A stretch of 44,502 nt of DNA from a bacterium (GTDB lineage: Bacteria > Vulcanimicrobiota > Xenobia > Xenobiales > JADMJV01), in NCBI GenBank assembly GCA_018266105.1, contig JAFEBA010000124.1:1-44502 (forward strand), written 5' to 3'. This document shows positions 17,284 through 25,071 of the stretch, one piece after another. Made by a program: the position numbers and the translations under genes. Within the stretch, counting starts at the first letter, position 1; the number at the start of each line of letters is the position of its first letter. The notes under the pieces were generated by a model. That model saw only the letters and a list, made by a program, of their open reading frames with translations, made no database searches and was not told where the DNA came from.

Positions 17284-17868
17284 ATGACTCACAATATCAT
17301 TCACTTACTACGGTTCATGCCGATCGGACTGGCAAGCGCCTGCCAGATCGCCCAGCCAACTGCACCGCGGCCGCAGACATCCCCTCAAGACCAGGTACTG
17401 CTGGGGCCCCCTCCACAAGCATCCGGCGCTCAACCCGAAAGCCAGGATGAGACTCCCGCTGAACCACGTCCCTCCCTCAGAGACCAAGTTGTGAAAGTTG
17501 CCCTGGAGCAGCAGGGGAAGCCCTATGTTCCTGGCAAGCAGGGTCCTCATCAATTCGACTGCTCCGGGCTGGTTTGGTATTCCTTTGAGGCGGCCGGTGT
17601 TCACTTCCCGCGCACCAGCGCCGAGGTAATGAGGCGGTCATTCCACGCCCAGGCGGTCGACCCCAAAGACCTGCAGCCAGGCGACCTGCTCTTTTACTGG
17701 TTCCCCAACAGCCGCGGCATTCCCGAGGGCCATGCAGCCCACGTGGAGATTTACGTAGACTCAGGCTTGACCATCGGCGCCGACAATGAGAGAGAAGGGG
17801 TTCGCCTCGAACCAATTCCTTACAAAGCTCTGATCGGTGCAGCTCGCATCTTGCCGCCGGAGGACTGA
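17284..17868 (+). CDS. NlpC/P60-family cell-wall hydrolase
   Basis: 194 residues. The N-terminus (MTHNIIHLLRFMPIGLASAC) is a short signal with a possible, non-canonical lipobox ending at Cys20. A Pro/Gln-rich linker (~25–60) leads to the NlpC/P60 domain. The catalytic Cys93 is in FDCSGLVWYSF and His153 in AAHVEIYVD; the domain also has PRTSAEVMRR and DLQPGDLLFYW, all standard for the family. Such enzymes cut D-Glu–diaminopimelate or related peptide bonds in peptidoglycan. It is transcribed from region B, facing away from the small signal-less gene at 16990, and ends 93 bp before the ATP-grasp gene on the same strand. The domain is certain; the lipid anchor is not. Confidence 0.9.
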   Translation: MTHNIIHLLRFMPIGLASACQIAQPTAPRPQTSPQDQVLLGPPPQASGAQPESQDETPAEPRPSLRDQVVKVALEQQGKPYVPGKQGPHQFDCSGLVWYSFEAAGVHFPRTSAEVMRRSFHAQAVDPKDLQPGDLLFYWFPNSRGIPEGHAAHVEIYVDSGLTIGADNEREGVRLEPIPYKALIGAARILPPED

Positions 17869-17961
17869 ACGAAGCAGTCCAGCCTGTGGGTAGGTACTCC
17901 CGCAATTTTGGGTTCGGGGTTTTTTACGGCGGCTCCGAGGACACCACGCCTGAAGGAAAAA

Positions 17962-19191
17962 GTGGTCGTTGTGCTTGTTGTCTATGTTTCTCCCCTCCTC
18001 CGCAAGGATGTCTACCTGTTTCTGGACCGTCTCACTCGAATCGAAGGGGTTCGGGTTGGTCTGGTGAGCACTCTCGAAGAGAGTCGACTTTCCCCTGAGG
18101 TTTGTGCCTCGCTTTCAGGATATTGGCGCGTGAGCGACCTGCTCGACCCCGAAGAGCTGGTTTGGGCAGCCAGAGGACTCTCACTGCACCTTGGTCCGAT
18201 CCACCGTATGCTGACGGAATACGAGCTCATCCAGGTGCCCGTCGCCCAGGCGCGGGAAGAACTGGCCATCCCTGGCATGTCCCCCGGCACCTTGCTGAAT
18301 TTTCGCGACAAGGGAGTCATGAAAGATCGGCTGGCCGCCGCCGGGGTGCCCTGCGCTCGGCATCGCACGGTCGAGAAACCGGAGGACGCTCGCGACTTTG
18401 CCGCCCAGGTCGGTTACCCGCTGATCGTCAAGCCGGTAGCAGGCGTGGGAGCGCGCGAGATCCACCAGTGCGATGGAGAAGAAGAGTTTGAGGAGGTACT
18501 CCAGAGCGACCCTCCCAGCCCCTACAACCCCCTTCAACTCGAGGAGTTCATTCAGGGAGACGAGCATACTCTGGACACCGTCTCGGTGAACGGCAAAGCG
18601 GTCTGGCATTCGATCACCCGGTATCTGCCCAGCCCTCTCGAGGTTCTTCGTAACCCCTGGATGCAATGGCGGGTCATCACTCCAAAAGAGATCGACATTC
18701 CCGAATATGACGACATCCGTCGGGTTGGCGAGCGGGCCCTGCGCGCGCTTGGAATGGAAAGCAACATGAGCCATATGGAGTGGTTCCGCCGTCCGGACGG
18801 CAGCCTGGCCGTAGGCGAGGTCGGAGCGCGGCCGCCGGGGTCGCGCATCTTCACGGCCCTCAATTGGGCCAATGACTATGATATGTACGACGCCTGGATA
18901 CGCCTGATGACACTGAACCAGTTCACTCCCCCGGGCCAGAGAAAATACGCCGTCGGCACCGCTTTCTTCCGCGGTATGGGCACGGGCCAGGTGGTAGCAG
19001 TTCACGGACTGGAATCGGTCATCCGAGAATTCCGCCCCCTGGTGGTCGAAGCCGACCTCCCCTATATTGGCCAGGTCAGAGCCAATCACCACGATGGTGA
19101 AGGATACTTGATGCTCCGCCATCCAGAGACCAGAGTGGTCGAGCAGGCCATCTTGGAGATCGTGAGCCGGGTGCGTGTCGAAATCGGTTAG
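17962..19191 (+). CDS. ATP-grasp carboxylate–amine ligase-like protein
   Basis: About 409 residues. GTG at 17962 is preferred because AAGGA lies 4–5 nt upstream and the protein then begins with a hydrophobic strand (VVVVLVVYVSPLL) as in pre-ATP-grasp domains. Landmarks are MKDRLAAAGVPCARH, the A-loop strand VGYPLIVKPVAGVGAREI with the ATP-contacting Lys, LEEFIQGDEHTLDTVSVNG, and the metal-binding C-terminal motif VGEVGARPPGSRI. Family members join a carboxylate to an amine, thiol or carbonate via an acyl-phosphate; the substrates here are unknown. It follows the NlpC/P60 gene, but no peptidoglycan ligase signature is seen. The 5' extension to ATG 17908 would add 18 residues of low-quality sequence. 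Confidence 0.85.
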   Translation: MVVVLVVYVSPLLRKDVYLFLDRLTRIEGVRVGLVSTLEESRLSPEVCASLSGYWRVSDLLDPEELVWAARGLSLHLGPIHRMLTEYELIQVPVAQAREELAIPGMSPGTLLNFRDKGVMKDRLAAAGVPCARHRTVEKPEDARDFAAQVGYPLIVKPVAGVGAREIHQCDGEEEFEEVLQSDPPSPYNPLQLEEFIQGDEHTLDTVSVNGKAVWHSITRYLPSPLEVLRNPWMQWRVITPKEIDIPEYDDIRRVGERALRALGMESNMSHMEWFRRPDGSLAVGEVGARPPGSRIFTALNWANDYDMYDAWIRLMTLNQFTPPGQRKYAVGTAFFRGMGTGQVVAVHGLESVIREFRPLVVEADLPYIGQVRANHHDGEGYLMLRHPETRVVEQAILEIVSRVRVEIG

Positions 19192-19297
19192 CACGGCAAC
19201 CCTCCAGGCAAACGTCCCTCGTCGGTGGCTCAGCAGATGGACGGTGGCCATGATCCAGATCAGTGCCAAAAGCCCCCACATCTGCTATGCTTAAAGC

Positions 19298-19501
19298 ATG
19301 AAATCAAAGACTGCCGTCTATCAGGTCGACTGCCCCGTATCTCATGGCTCCGAAATGGTGGAGCTCCGACTGTCCAATCTACCGCAGCTACAACTCCATC
19401 TGGCTCAAGTCGTCTGCTGCTCGGTGGATGCGGCCCCACAGCAATGCAGCCACTGCCTCTCGAGCGGGAGCAACACCATTCCCCCACCGGCCCAGCACTG
19501 A
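19298..19501 (+). CDS. Possible small cysteine-containing protein
   Basis: A 67-codon frame (MKSKTAVYQVDCPVSHGSEM...) with moderately high third-position GC and four cysteines in a C..CC..CxxC-like pattern (VVCCSVDAAPQQCSHCL) that could bind a metal. There is no clear Shine–Dalgarno before the ATG and no recognised family. It lies in the gene-poor stretch after the ATP-grasp gene. Confidence 0.35.
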   Translation: MKSKTAVYQVDCPVSHGSEMVELRLSNLPQLQLHLAQVVCCSVDAAPQQCSHCLSSGSNTIPPPAQH

Positions 19502-19538
19502 CCTCGCTGAAAGGCGGCCGGGCAGAACGACTCGGCCA

Positions 19539-19807
19539 TCAGCGATAGCCCGGAACCACCGCCGGCCAGGCCTTCTGCGGCCGCAGGCGCCGAGCCAGAT
19601 CAAAGGAGGCTCGCCACTGTCCTTTCTGAACCGCAGGCCTGAGTTCGGCCAACCCGGCCTCAATTGCCATCAATTCGCGCTGCTCTTCCTCAACGACCCA
19701 AAAACCCGACTCAGCCTCTAGCCAACTTTCCCATGAATCTCCAGGTCCAAATCCCAACCTTGAAACCACTGATTGATGGAGAGCACCAGATGGTCAGGCA
19801 GAATCAT
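19539..19807 (-). pseudogene. Frameshifted coding remnant
   Basis: From ATG 19807 the frame reads MILPDHLVLSINQWFQGWDL... and stops at TAG 19718. The neighbouring frame then continues without a stop as SWESWLEAESGFWVVEEEQR... to 19539. One indel near 19725 would fuse them into an ~88-residue protein. The ATG overlaps the TGA (19806–19804) of an upstream minus-strand frame ending in EFEVVQLEGKKKAS, as in a decayed operon. No family is recognised. A sequencing error is the alternative to decay. Confidence 0.35.
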
Positions 19808-20053
19808 GAAGCCTTCTTCTTGCCTTCCAATTGAACCACCTCGAACTCAGCTTCCAATCTCAACGCCGCTGCTCTTGTAGACGTGCGGCCGCTCAGGCCG
19901 TGGGTTATGTCGCGGTTGGCGCTGGAAACTTGGCCGCGAACGTCGGGGACTGACGGGTGAGCCTCGACTCTGGCTGATGCGATTGGAGGTTGGCCAAGCT
20001 CCTGGTGGTAAATTGGTCAGGAAATTGTGACGTTTCAAGGTCAGGAGTCGCCA

Positions 20054-20935
20054 GTGCAGGTCAACGAATTTTCTTGGGAAGCCGGAGAGATCTACGGGGA
20101 GTATTTCAACAGCGACATCGCCGAGTTTAAAAGAACCGTTTCCGTCGTCCGGGTTCGCCAGGCAGCCTGCTGTGAAAGCCGAGTCGTGGCCAGACAGGGA
20201 ACCCTACTGGCCTGGTTCGCACCAGACGGGGGGTCTTCGATAGAGCAAACCCATCTGAGTCGTTACTTCGAGCATTCGCAACTCGACTGCTTGGCTCTCT
20301 CCGGCGATGGCGAGCTGCTCGCTCTCGGCTGCGGGCATCAGGTCCAATACGTGAAGTTCAATGACGGTCGCTTCTTGCCCACCGGTAAGCGGGCCGGAAT
20401 AGCGGGTTCAAGCAGTGCAATGCAAACACTTAGCTTTATCGATAAGGAACGTTGCCTCGGAATTTCCCAGCGCTCTCTGTTGCTGTTTGAGCTGGGTGTT
20501 TGCCTTTCTCAAAGGGAGCTTCCGGGAGGTCCTGTCTGCCTGCAAGGCGAGCGTGTACTGGTCGCCGAGCGGGGCGTCATTCGCCTGCATAACGCTCTCG
20601 ATTGGGAGAAGCTACAGGAATGGTCTGCAACTTCTGTTCGCACCGTCGCCATGTCAGGCGGCGGGCAAGTGGCCTGGATCGACCACGAAGGACTGCGTCT
20701 TGGCCAATTTTGCGGCCGACTCGAAGCCGGTCCAAACCTTCCCAGCTGGGACCAACCCAGGCTCGGATTCGCAGGTGAGCGCTTGTTTCTCAGCGATGGC
20801 TCAGGGAGGGTCTGGAATCTGAGGCCCCAAGATACAGACTGGCAACTGTGGCCGGGCCCTTTTTTGGGCATTTCCAACCCCTGGTGGTTTGATCAAACCC
20901 CAGACGGATTCAGAAGTTATCGCGACGTCCCGTAA
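20054..20935 (+). CDS. Propeller-like (WD40-type) protein
   Basis: About 293 residues from GTG at 20054, with AGGAG (20043–20047) 6 nt upstream; GTG at 20027 is an alternative. There is no signal peptide. Repeated short beta blades are visible: LDCLALSGDGELLALGCGHQ, MQTLSFIDKERCLGISQRSL, GPVCLQGERVLVAERGVIRL, VRTVAMSGGGQVAWIDHEGL and RLFLSDGSGRVWNLRPQDT. This is the pattern of a WD40/YVTN-like propeller without strict WD motifs. The C-terminal half of the 2184–3857 product has the same style. A scaffold or binding role is likely by fold; no enzyme motif is seen. Confidence 0.65.
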   Translation: MQVNEFSWEAGEIYGEYFNSDIAEFKRTVSVVRVRQAACCESRVVARQGTLLAWFAPDGGSSIEQTHLSRYFEHSQLDCLALSGDGELLALGCGHQVQYVKFNDGRFLPTGKRAGIAGSSSAMQTLSFIDKERCLGISQRSLLLFELGVCLSQRELPGGPVCLQGERVLVAERGVIRLHNALDWEKLQEWSATSVRTVAMSGGGQVAWIDHEGLRLGQFCGRLEAGPNLPSWDQPRLGFAGERLFLSDGSGRVWNLRPQDTDWQLWPGPFLGISNPWWFDQTPDGFRSYRDVP

Positions 20936-21383
20936 AGTGCCCTTCCAGAAACGGATCATCAGGTTCACTTTTTGTTCACATAGCAGCCTGCCAGAACACT
21001 TTTGCATCACCTTGGACCATTACGCTGACTCAAAACGAAGGTGAAGCACAACTGTGATCAATCCCAATTGGGGCCTGTCCCCTCAAACTGCGTTGCCCAA
21101 GCAAGACCAAAGGCCGAATCCCGCCGACCCGGCCGCGATGTCCTCTTGGTGTTCTGTGCCACTCCAGTTCACCACCACCGAGGGCAGCCCGGACGAGGAA
21201 CATTGGCGATCGATGATGGCGGCCATGTCAAGGCTCAGCAAAACTCCCCTCCTCTAACCGATGCCGCCGAAGACGCAAGCGCTGGAGGTTCTCGCGATGA
21301 GAGAAGTTGCGCGTGGCTGCCAGAGAGAGACAAACAGGCGTACACGCCGGGTTTACCCTACATTCTGAAAACCACGCAGGACT
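20936..21383. other. Intergenic stretch of ~450 bp
   Basis: Apart from a possible 67-codon frame at 21054–21257, nothing convincing is seen. A longer frame in the same direction (21041–21580) runs into the UspA-like gene and has the composition of a shadow. No terminator with a T-run follows the propeller-like gene. Confidence 0.4.
21054..21257 (+). CDS. Possible small signal-less protein
   Basis: A 67-codon frame from GTG 21054 (MINPNWGLSPQTALPKQDQR...), with a polar disordered N-terminus and a C-terminal helix (EEHWRSMMAAMSRLSK). Style and size resemble the small proteins at 12840 and 13180. No good Shine–Dalgarno, no family; it may be spurious. Confidence 0.3.
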   Translation: MINPNWGLSPQTALPKQDQRPNPADPAAMSSWCSVPLQFTTTEGSPDEEHWRSMMAAMSRLSKTPLL

Positions 21384-22172
21384 ATGAAAGCGACCATTGG
21401 AATCGTGGGGGGTCGATTGTTCGGGGGGGCTTCCGCAATTTTTTCGAGAATCTTATTGGCACTCCGCCCAGAGGTGGACGGGGAATCAGCTGTTTTACCG
21501 GCGCTGGCTCTGACTTACAAAACAGGCGCGCGGCTGCGAGTCCTGGAGTGGCAATCCACACGAGCCCTGTCACTGCGTGACATCCTGGCACGATGGAAGC
21601 AAATACCCGAGCAGTGCGAGCGCTCCGCCGTTCAAAAATTGGGGCTGGCCATCAAAAAGCGAACTGCAACCAGTGCCTACAGCGTGAGCTATCTGGCAAA
21701 AGAAGCGCGCGCAAGGGACTGCGACCTGGTTGTGTTCTCAACACTGGCCCGCAGCTCCTGGCTCAATCGACTGCAAGACCGTTGGCTGGGAGATCGGCGC
21801 GGTTTCAACTGCTGCTGCCTGGTCGCTCCACCCGGAGTCCGCAGTTGTGTAAACGCCCTGACGGGAGAATTTCAGGTGAGCCGCGTGCTTTGCTGTGGCC
21901 CCACCACTGAACCGGTCACCGAGGCCATCCGTGGGTGGGTGGCGCTGGGCGAGCCCAGCTTTGAAGACTGTAACTTCGAGGACTGTTGGAACAGGGCCCG
22001 AGAAACCTCAGCGGACCTGGTGATCTTTTCAGCAGGCCGGGAAATCGACAGCCACTTCCTGGAGCAGATCCTCCCCCAGACGCCTTGCCCGGTTCTGCTC
22101 CTGCCCCGCTTGGATCCCAATAAAAAAGGCGCTGAGTCAACAGCGCCCGACAAAGGAATTGCCCGATCATAA
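21384..22172 (+). CDS. Tandem UspA-like (universal stress) protein
   Basis: 262 residues with two Rossmann-like halves. The first begins RILLALRPEVDGESAVLPAL and continues LTYKTGARLRVLEW, with CDLVVFSTLARSSW towards its end. The second begins VSRVLCCGPTTEPVTEAIRG and ends ADLVIFSAGREIDSHFLEQI, PQTPCPVLLLP. This spacing is that of two UspA domains fused in one chain. The ATP-binding motif G-2x-G-9x-G(S/T) is not present in either half, so nucleotide binding is doubtful. The start ATG follows GCAGG. The gene lies just upstream of dps, as expected for stress functions, but the two are separated by 190 bp with an operator array. Confidence 0.7.
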   Translation: MKATIGIVGGRLFGGASAIFSRILLALRPEVDGESAVLPALALTYKTGARLRVLEWQSTRALSLRDILARWKQIPEQCERSAVQKLGLAIKKRTATSAYSVSYLAKEARARDCDLVVFSTLARSSWLNRLQDRWLGDRRGFNCCCLVAPPGVRSCVNALTGEFQVSRVLCCGPTTEPVTEAIRGWVALGEPSFEDCNFEDCWNRARETSADLVIFSAGREIDSHFLEQILPQTPCPVLLLPRLDPNKKGAESTAPDKGIARS

Positions 22173-22173
22173 A

Positions 22174-22198
22174 CATCCCAGCTTTCGCTGATGGGATG
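22174..22198 (+). terminator. Stem-loop after the UspA-like gene
   Basis: CATCCCA (22174–22180) pairs with TGGGATG (22192–22198), with further AGC/GCT pairing inside. It starts 2 bp after the stop codon. There is no T-run, so termination is only possible. Confidence 0.3.
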
Positions 22199-22295
22199 AG
22201 TATACTCCGTCAGCGCAGCAAAGCGTTACTTGCAAATCGAGAATGTGAACCAGAGGTTACAATCGCCGGAGTCCTTGGGGTGATCAGTCCACACT

Positions 22296-22339
22296 ATACA
22301 AAACATCTTCCAATGTGATACAAAAGCGATACAAGACTA
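22296..22339 (+). promoter_or_regulatory. 11-bp-phased direct repeats upstream of dps
   Basis: Four 11-bp units begin at 22296, 22307, 22318 and 22329: ATACAAAACAT, CTTCCAATGTG, ATACAAAAGCG, ATACAAGACTA. Three carry ATACAA in the same phase. Tandem 11-bp units on one DNA face are the classic layout of OmpR/PhoB-type response-regulator boxes. A matching array occurs at 25018–25050. The dps ATG is 22 bp downstream with GAGGAG between. Confidence 0.65.
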
Positions 22340-22360
22340 TCCAAATCAGAGGAGTCCTCT

Positions 22361-22855
22361 ATGATCGTTGCGGAATCGCTCGACCGACCCATCGACATCG
22401 GCATCGAAGCAGAAGCACGCCAGCAACTGGCGGAGCAAATCAGCCGATTGTTGGCCGACACTCAACGCCTCTATCAAAAAACCCACAGCTACCACTGGAA
22501 CGTAACCGGACCGATGTTTGCAACCCTTCACGCCATGTTCGAGCAGCAGTACACGGAGCTTTGGACGGCGCAGGACGTGATCGCCGAGAGAATCCGCGCC
22601 CTCGGCTTTTATGCCCCCGCGACCAGCAAAGAATTCTCCGCCCTGACCGATATTCCCGAGGATACGGAAGTCCCCAGAGCCGAGGCCATGCTGCGCAATC
22701 TGGTCGACGGTCACGAGGCCACGGCGCGCACAGCCCGGACCGTGCTGGCCATCGCCGAACGAGTTCACGACGCACCTAGCGCTGACCTTATGACCGAGCG
22801 ACTCCAGGTCCACGAAAAAACAGCCTGGATGCTGCGCAGCCTGCTCGCTCGCTGA
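22361..22855 (+). CDS. dps: Dps-family ferritin-like DNA/iron-protection protein
   Basis: 164 residues, the usual Dps length. It should form a dodecamer that oxidises and stores iron with hydrogen peroxide and can bind DNA under starvation. The ferroxidase region is recognisable: THSYHWNVTGPMFATLHAMF gives the two His ligands, and AQDVIAERIRALG the Asp/Glu pair of the partner subunit. The Asp four residues after the second His of classic Dps is Glu here. GAGGAG precedes the ATG by 7 nt. The gene stands behind the 11-bp-phased ATACAA repeats, so it is probably under response-regulator control, unlike the OxyR or Fur/PerR control known in model bacteria. Confidence 0.92.
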   Translation: MIVAESLDRPIDIGIEAEARQQLAEQISRLLADTQRLYQKTHSYHWNVTGPMFATLHAMFEQQYTELWTAQDVIAERIRALGFYAPATSKEFSALTDIPEDTEVPRAEAMLRNLVDGHEATARTARTVLAIAERVHDAPSADLMTERLQVHEKTAWMLRSLLAR

Positions 22856-23040
22856 GGCGAGCCGGTCGCGCTCTACACAGATTGCGATGTCGGGTCGTCG
22901 GTTCATGTAACTTTCAGCGAGCGAAAGATTACTCGTCTGTTAACCATTGGTCGTCCTACGAAAGATCACGTCACTTGAGGTTGCGCACTGCTGACGGTTC
23001 GAATAAGACCTGGACAGAACTTCGACAAAAGGTGCCGACC

Positions 23041-24138
23041 ATGCAGATTCAGTTCAAAAGCAATCAGGTCCCCAAAACCCTCCAGAACCCCCTGGTCCGA
23101 AGATCACCTCAGCCCGTCCCACCTGAGAAACACCAAAACGAGAGCGGCGACCTCTATGCTGCTGGCGCGGGAGCTGCCCTGGGCCTCGTGGCCGGAAGCA
23201 CGGCATCTCTTGCCGTCTTGGGAACCAGTCCATTTCTATCGGCGGCCTCGGCCCCGGGGACCGCCGTGGGCGCGGCTCTGGGCATCACGCTGGCAGTGGC
23301 GCTTGGCGCCCACGCTGGTCGAGGCGCTGCTAACACCCCACGATGGGGAGAAGACGTCGTGGAAGGCTTTCTGTCCCGGCGCATGCGTCAGAGCATGGTG
23401 AAGGCTTCGCAAGCCGAAACGACGCTGGCATCGGCGGGCCACGGGGCTCGCTTGGGCACCGAGACAGGAGCAGTGCTCGGAGCAGCTACCGGGTTGGTGG
23501 CAGGTCTGACCAACGCCGTCAGTTCCGGTTTCTCGGCCGGAGCGCTCCTGCTGACGGCCGGGGGTGCTCTTTTGGGAGCGGCTGCCGGAGCCGCCGGGGG
23601 CGCCGCCTTGGGATGCGCAGCCGGACCGCTGGCCGCCAGAACCCTTCCCACCGTGACCCGACCAAGAACAGTGACCAGTCTTGACTTGAACCGCTATCTA
23701 GGGGATTGGTATGAAATCGCCCGCTACCCAAACGTGTTCCAACGCGAACCAGAAGCCGCCCGACAGTCCTTCAGCGTGGTTAACGGCAAAGTGGAAGTGG
23801 TTAATACCGGATTTGATCCGAGGAAGGGCTCATTTAGGGCCGTGGCCGGAAAGACCTGGCTACCCGACCCGGCTGAACCCGGCAAATTCAAAGTGAGCTT
23901 TGCTCCGGGTCTGCAAAACAAAGAGATGCTTGGCGAAGACTACTGGGTTCTGGACCTCGACTCGGACTACCGGTGGGTCGCCGTCGGCGACCCCACTCGC
24001 AGCTTTCTCTGGATCATGAGTCGCGACCCCAAGTTAGACCCCAAGCTTGAGGCCGACATTCGCCAGCGATTGCAGTCGGACGGCTGGGACCTTAAGCCCC
24101 TGCAAGCCTCCCCGGCCTTTCCTCAGGAAAGCAAATAG
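23041..24138 (+). CDS. Glycine-zipper membrane-hairpin protein fused to a C-terminal lipocalin domain
   Basis: About 365 residues from ATG 23041, with AAAGGTG upstream. Residues 1–40 are polar (MQIQFKSNQVPKTLQNPL). Residues ~40–205 hold two Gly/Ala-rich hydrophobic hairpins (AAGAGAALGLVAGSTASLAV, AVGAALGITLAVALGAHAG; then GAVLGAATGLVAGLTNAV, LLLTAGGALLGAAAGAAGGA). From ~215 there is a bacterial lipocalin (Blc type): LNRYLGDWYEIARYPNVFQR, then FDPRKGSFRAVAGKTWLPD, YWVLDLDSDYRWVAVGDPTR and FLWIMSRDPKL. Normal Blc is a short outer-membrane lipoprotein. Here the lipid anchor is replaced by hairpins and there is no Sec signal. A lipid-binding or transport role is likely from the lipocalin; the fusion is unusual. 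Confidence 0.85.
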   Translation: MQIQFKSNQVPKTLQNPLVRRSPQPVPPEKHQNESGDLYAAGAGAALGLVAGSTASLAVLGTSPFLSAASAPGTAVGAALGITLAVALGAHAGRGAANTPRWGEDVVEGFLSRRMRQSMVKASQAETTLASAGHGARLGTETGAVLGAATGLVAGLTNAVSSGFSAGALLLTAGGALLGAAAGAAGGAALGCAAGPLAARTLPTVTRPRTVTSLDLNRYLGDWYEIARYPNVFQREPEAARQSFSVVNGKVEVVNTGFDPRKGSFRAVAGKTWLPDPAEPGKFKVSFAPGLQNKEMLGEDYWVLDLDSDYRWVAVGDPTRSFLWIMSRDPKLDPKLEADIRQRLQSDGWDLKPLQASPAFPQESK

Positions 24139-24298
24139 GGGCGGGCCCGTTTCATTCCGCCCAATACTCGTGGACGATCGCCTCCAGCAAAACGGATCCT
24201 CTCGACCGGGAGCCTTTTCTTGGCCCAGGGCCAGACCAGTGGCCGTTGTATCTTGAACCCACCGGTTCGCTCAAGCGACCGACAAAGGAGATGAAATT

Positions 24299-24922
24299 TT
24301 GACTTGTTTGAATCGCCTCACCTGGGTGGGCTTTATTGGCCTGAATTTGCTGGTTGGCTGCGCCAAACCCAAGCCCTCACTCACACCGACCCCTACGGCG
24401 GCCACCTATGTAAGCGACGGCAAGGTCCCTGAAGGTGCACAGCTCAAAGCCGCTGAGGACGGAGTTGAGTCTTATCTCAAAAACGGATCTCCCAGCGTTG
24501 ACGGCCAGTTCTACCCGTTCTATCGGCAGCTACTGAAAGGCCAGAATCACTTTTATACAGCTTCGGAAAACGAGATGAATGAAAAGAAGCAAGCCGGCTA
24601 CACCACCGAGGGGCAAATCGGCTACATACTCTCTAAACCCGGCCAGGGCACCGTCCCACTTTACCATCTATTCGGGCGGAATGATCATTTTTATACAACC
24701 AGCCACCAAGAAGCTGTGGATGCTGTGAACAAGTATCAATACGCGTTTGTGAATATCTCGGGTTTTCTCTATTCGGAGCAAGCCCAAGGCACTGTACCTC
24801 TGTTCCGCCACTTCAATGGCTCGAGCCATTTCTATACGACCAGCCCCCAGGAATCTCAGAGCATTCCCAGTTCGGGCTGGAACCTTGAAGGGGTCGCCGG
24901 ATATCTTCCGGAGAAAAAGTGA
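24299..24922 (+). CDS. Lipoprotein with DUF5648-type repeats
   Basis: 207 residues from TTG 24299, with AAAGGAG 8 nt upstream; the nearby ATG at 24291 meets a stop after three codons. The signal peptide ends in the lipobox LLVGC, giving a lipid-anchored exported protein. The mature part contains three repeats of about 45 residues with NHFYTASENEM, DHFYTTSHQEAV and SHFYTTSPQES, each preceded by VPLY/VPLF-type strands. These match the DUF5648 repeat (PF18885), found in many exported bacterial proteins and sometimes attached to hydrolases. No enzyme domain is present here. Function is unknown; surface binding is a guess. Confidence 0.85.
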   Translation: MTCLNRLTWVGFIGLNLLVGCAKPKPSLTPTPTAATYVSDGKVPEGAQLKAAEDGVESYLKNGSPSVDGQFYPFYRQLLKGQNHFYTASENEMNEKKQAGYTTEGQIGYILSKPGQGTVPLYHLFGRNDHFYTTSHQEAVDAVNKYQYAFVNISGFLYSEQAQGTVPLFRHFNGSSHFYTTSPQESQSIPSSGWNLEGVAGYLPEKK

Positions 24923-25017
24923 AGCTTGGTTTCGTCGGCCAGTCTGGCAAGGCCATCAAGAGACAGACAAGATGAGTCCGCCTAAGAACAATCCTCGGCG
25001 AACAATTGACTAACGCC

Positions 25018-25050
25018 ATACAAAAATGATACAAAATCAATACAAGCTTA
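25018..25050 (+). promoter_or_regulatory. 11-bp-phased direct repeats upstream of the thiol-protein gene
   Basis: Three units at 25018, 25029 and 25040: ATACAAAAATG, ATACAAAATCA, ATACAAGCTTA. ATACAA recurs at exactly 11 bp, in the same motif and phase as the dps array. AGGAG at 25059–25063 and the ATG at 25072 follow. Confidence 0.65.
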
Positions 25051-25071
25051 ATGATGTCAGGAGTTCCCACG

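Larger units (their letters stand above)
19192..20053. other. Gene-poor stretch of ~860 bp
   Basis: Between the ATP-grasp and propeller-like genes there is no convincing intact gene. It holds the small Cys-containing frame at 19298, a frameshifted minus-strand remnant at 19539–19807, and upstream of that a minus-strand frame ending at 19804, open back to a stop at about 20010. No repeats, tRNA or clear terminator were seen. Confidence 0.5.

Noticed and set aside
24245..24252. A single TTGTATC (reverse of GATACAA) before the DUF5648 lipoprotein gene
   Set aside because: One isolated copy without an 11-bp partner is expected by chance.
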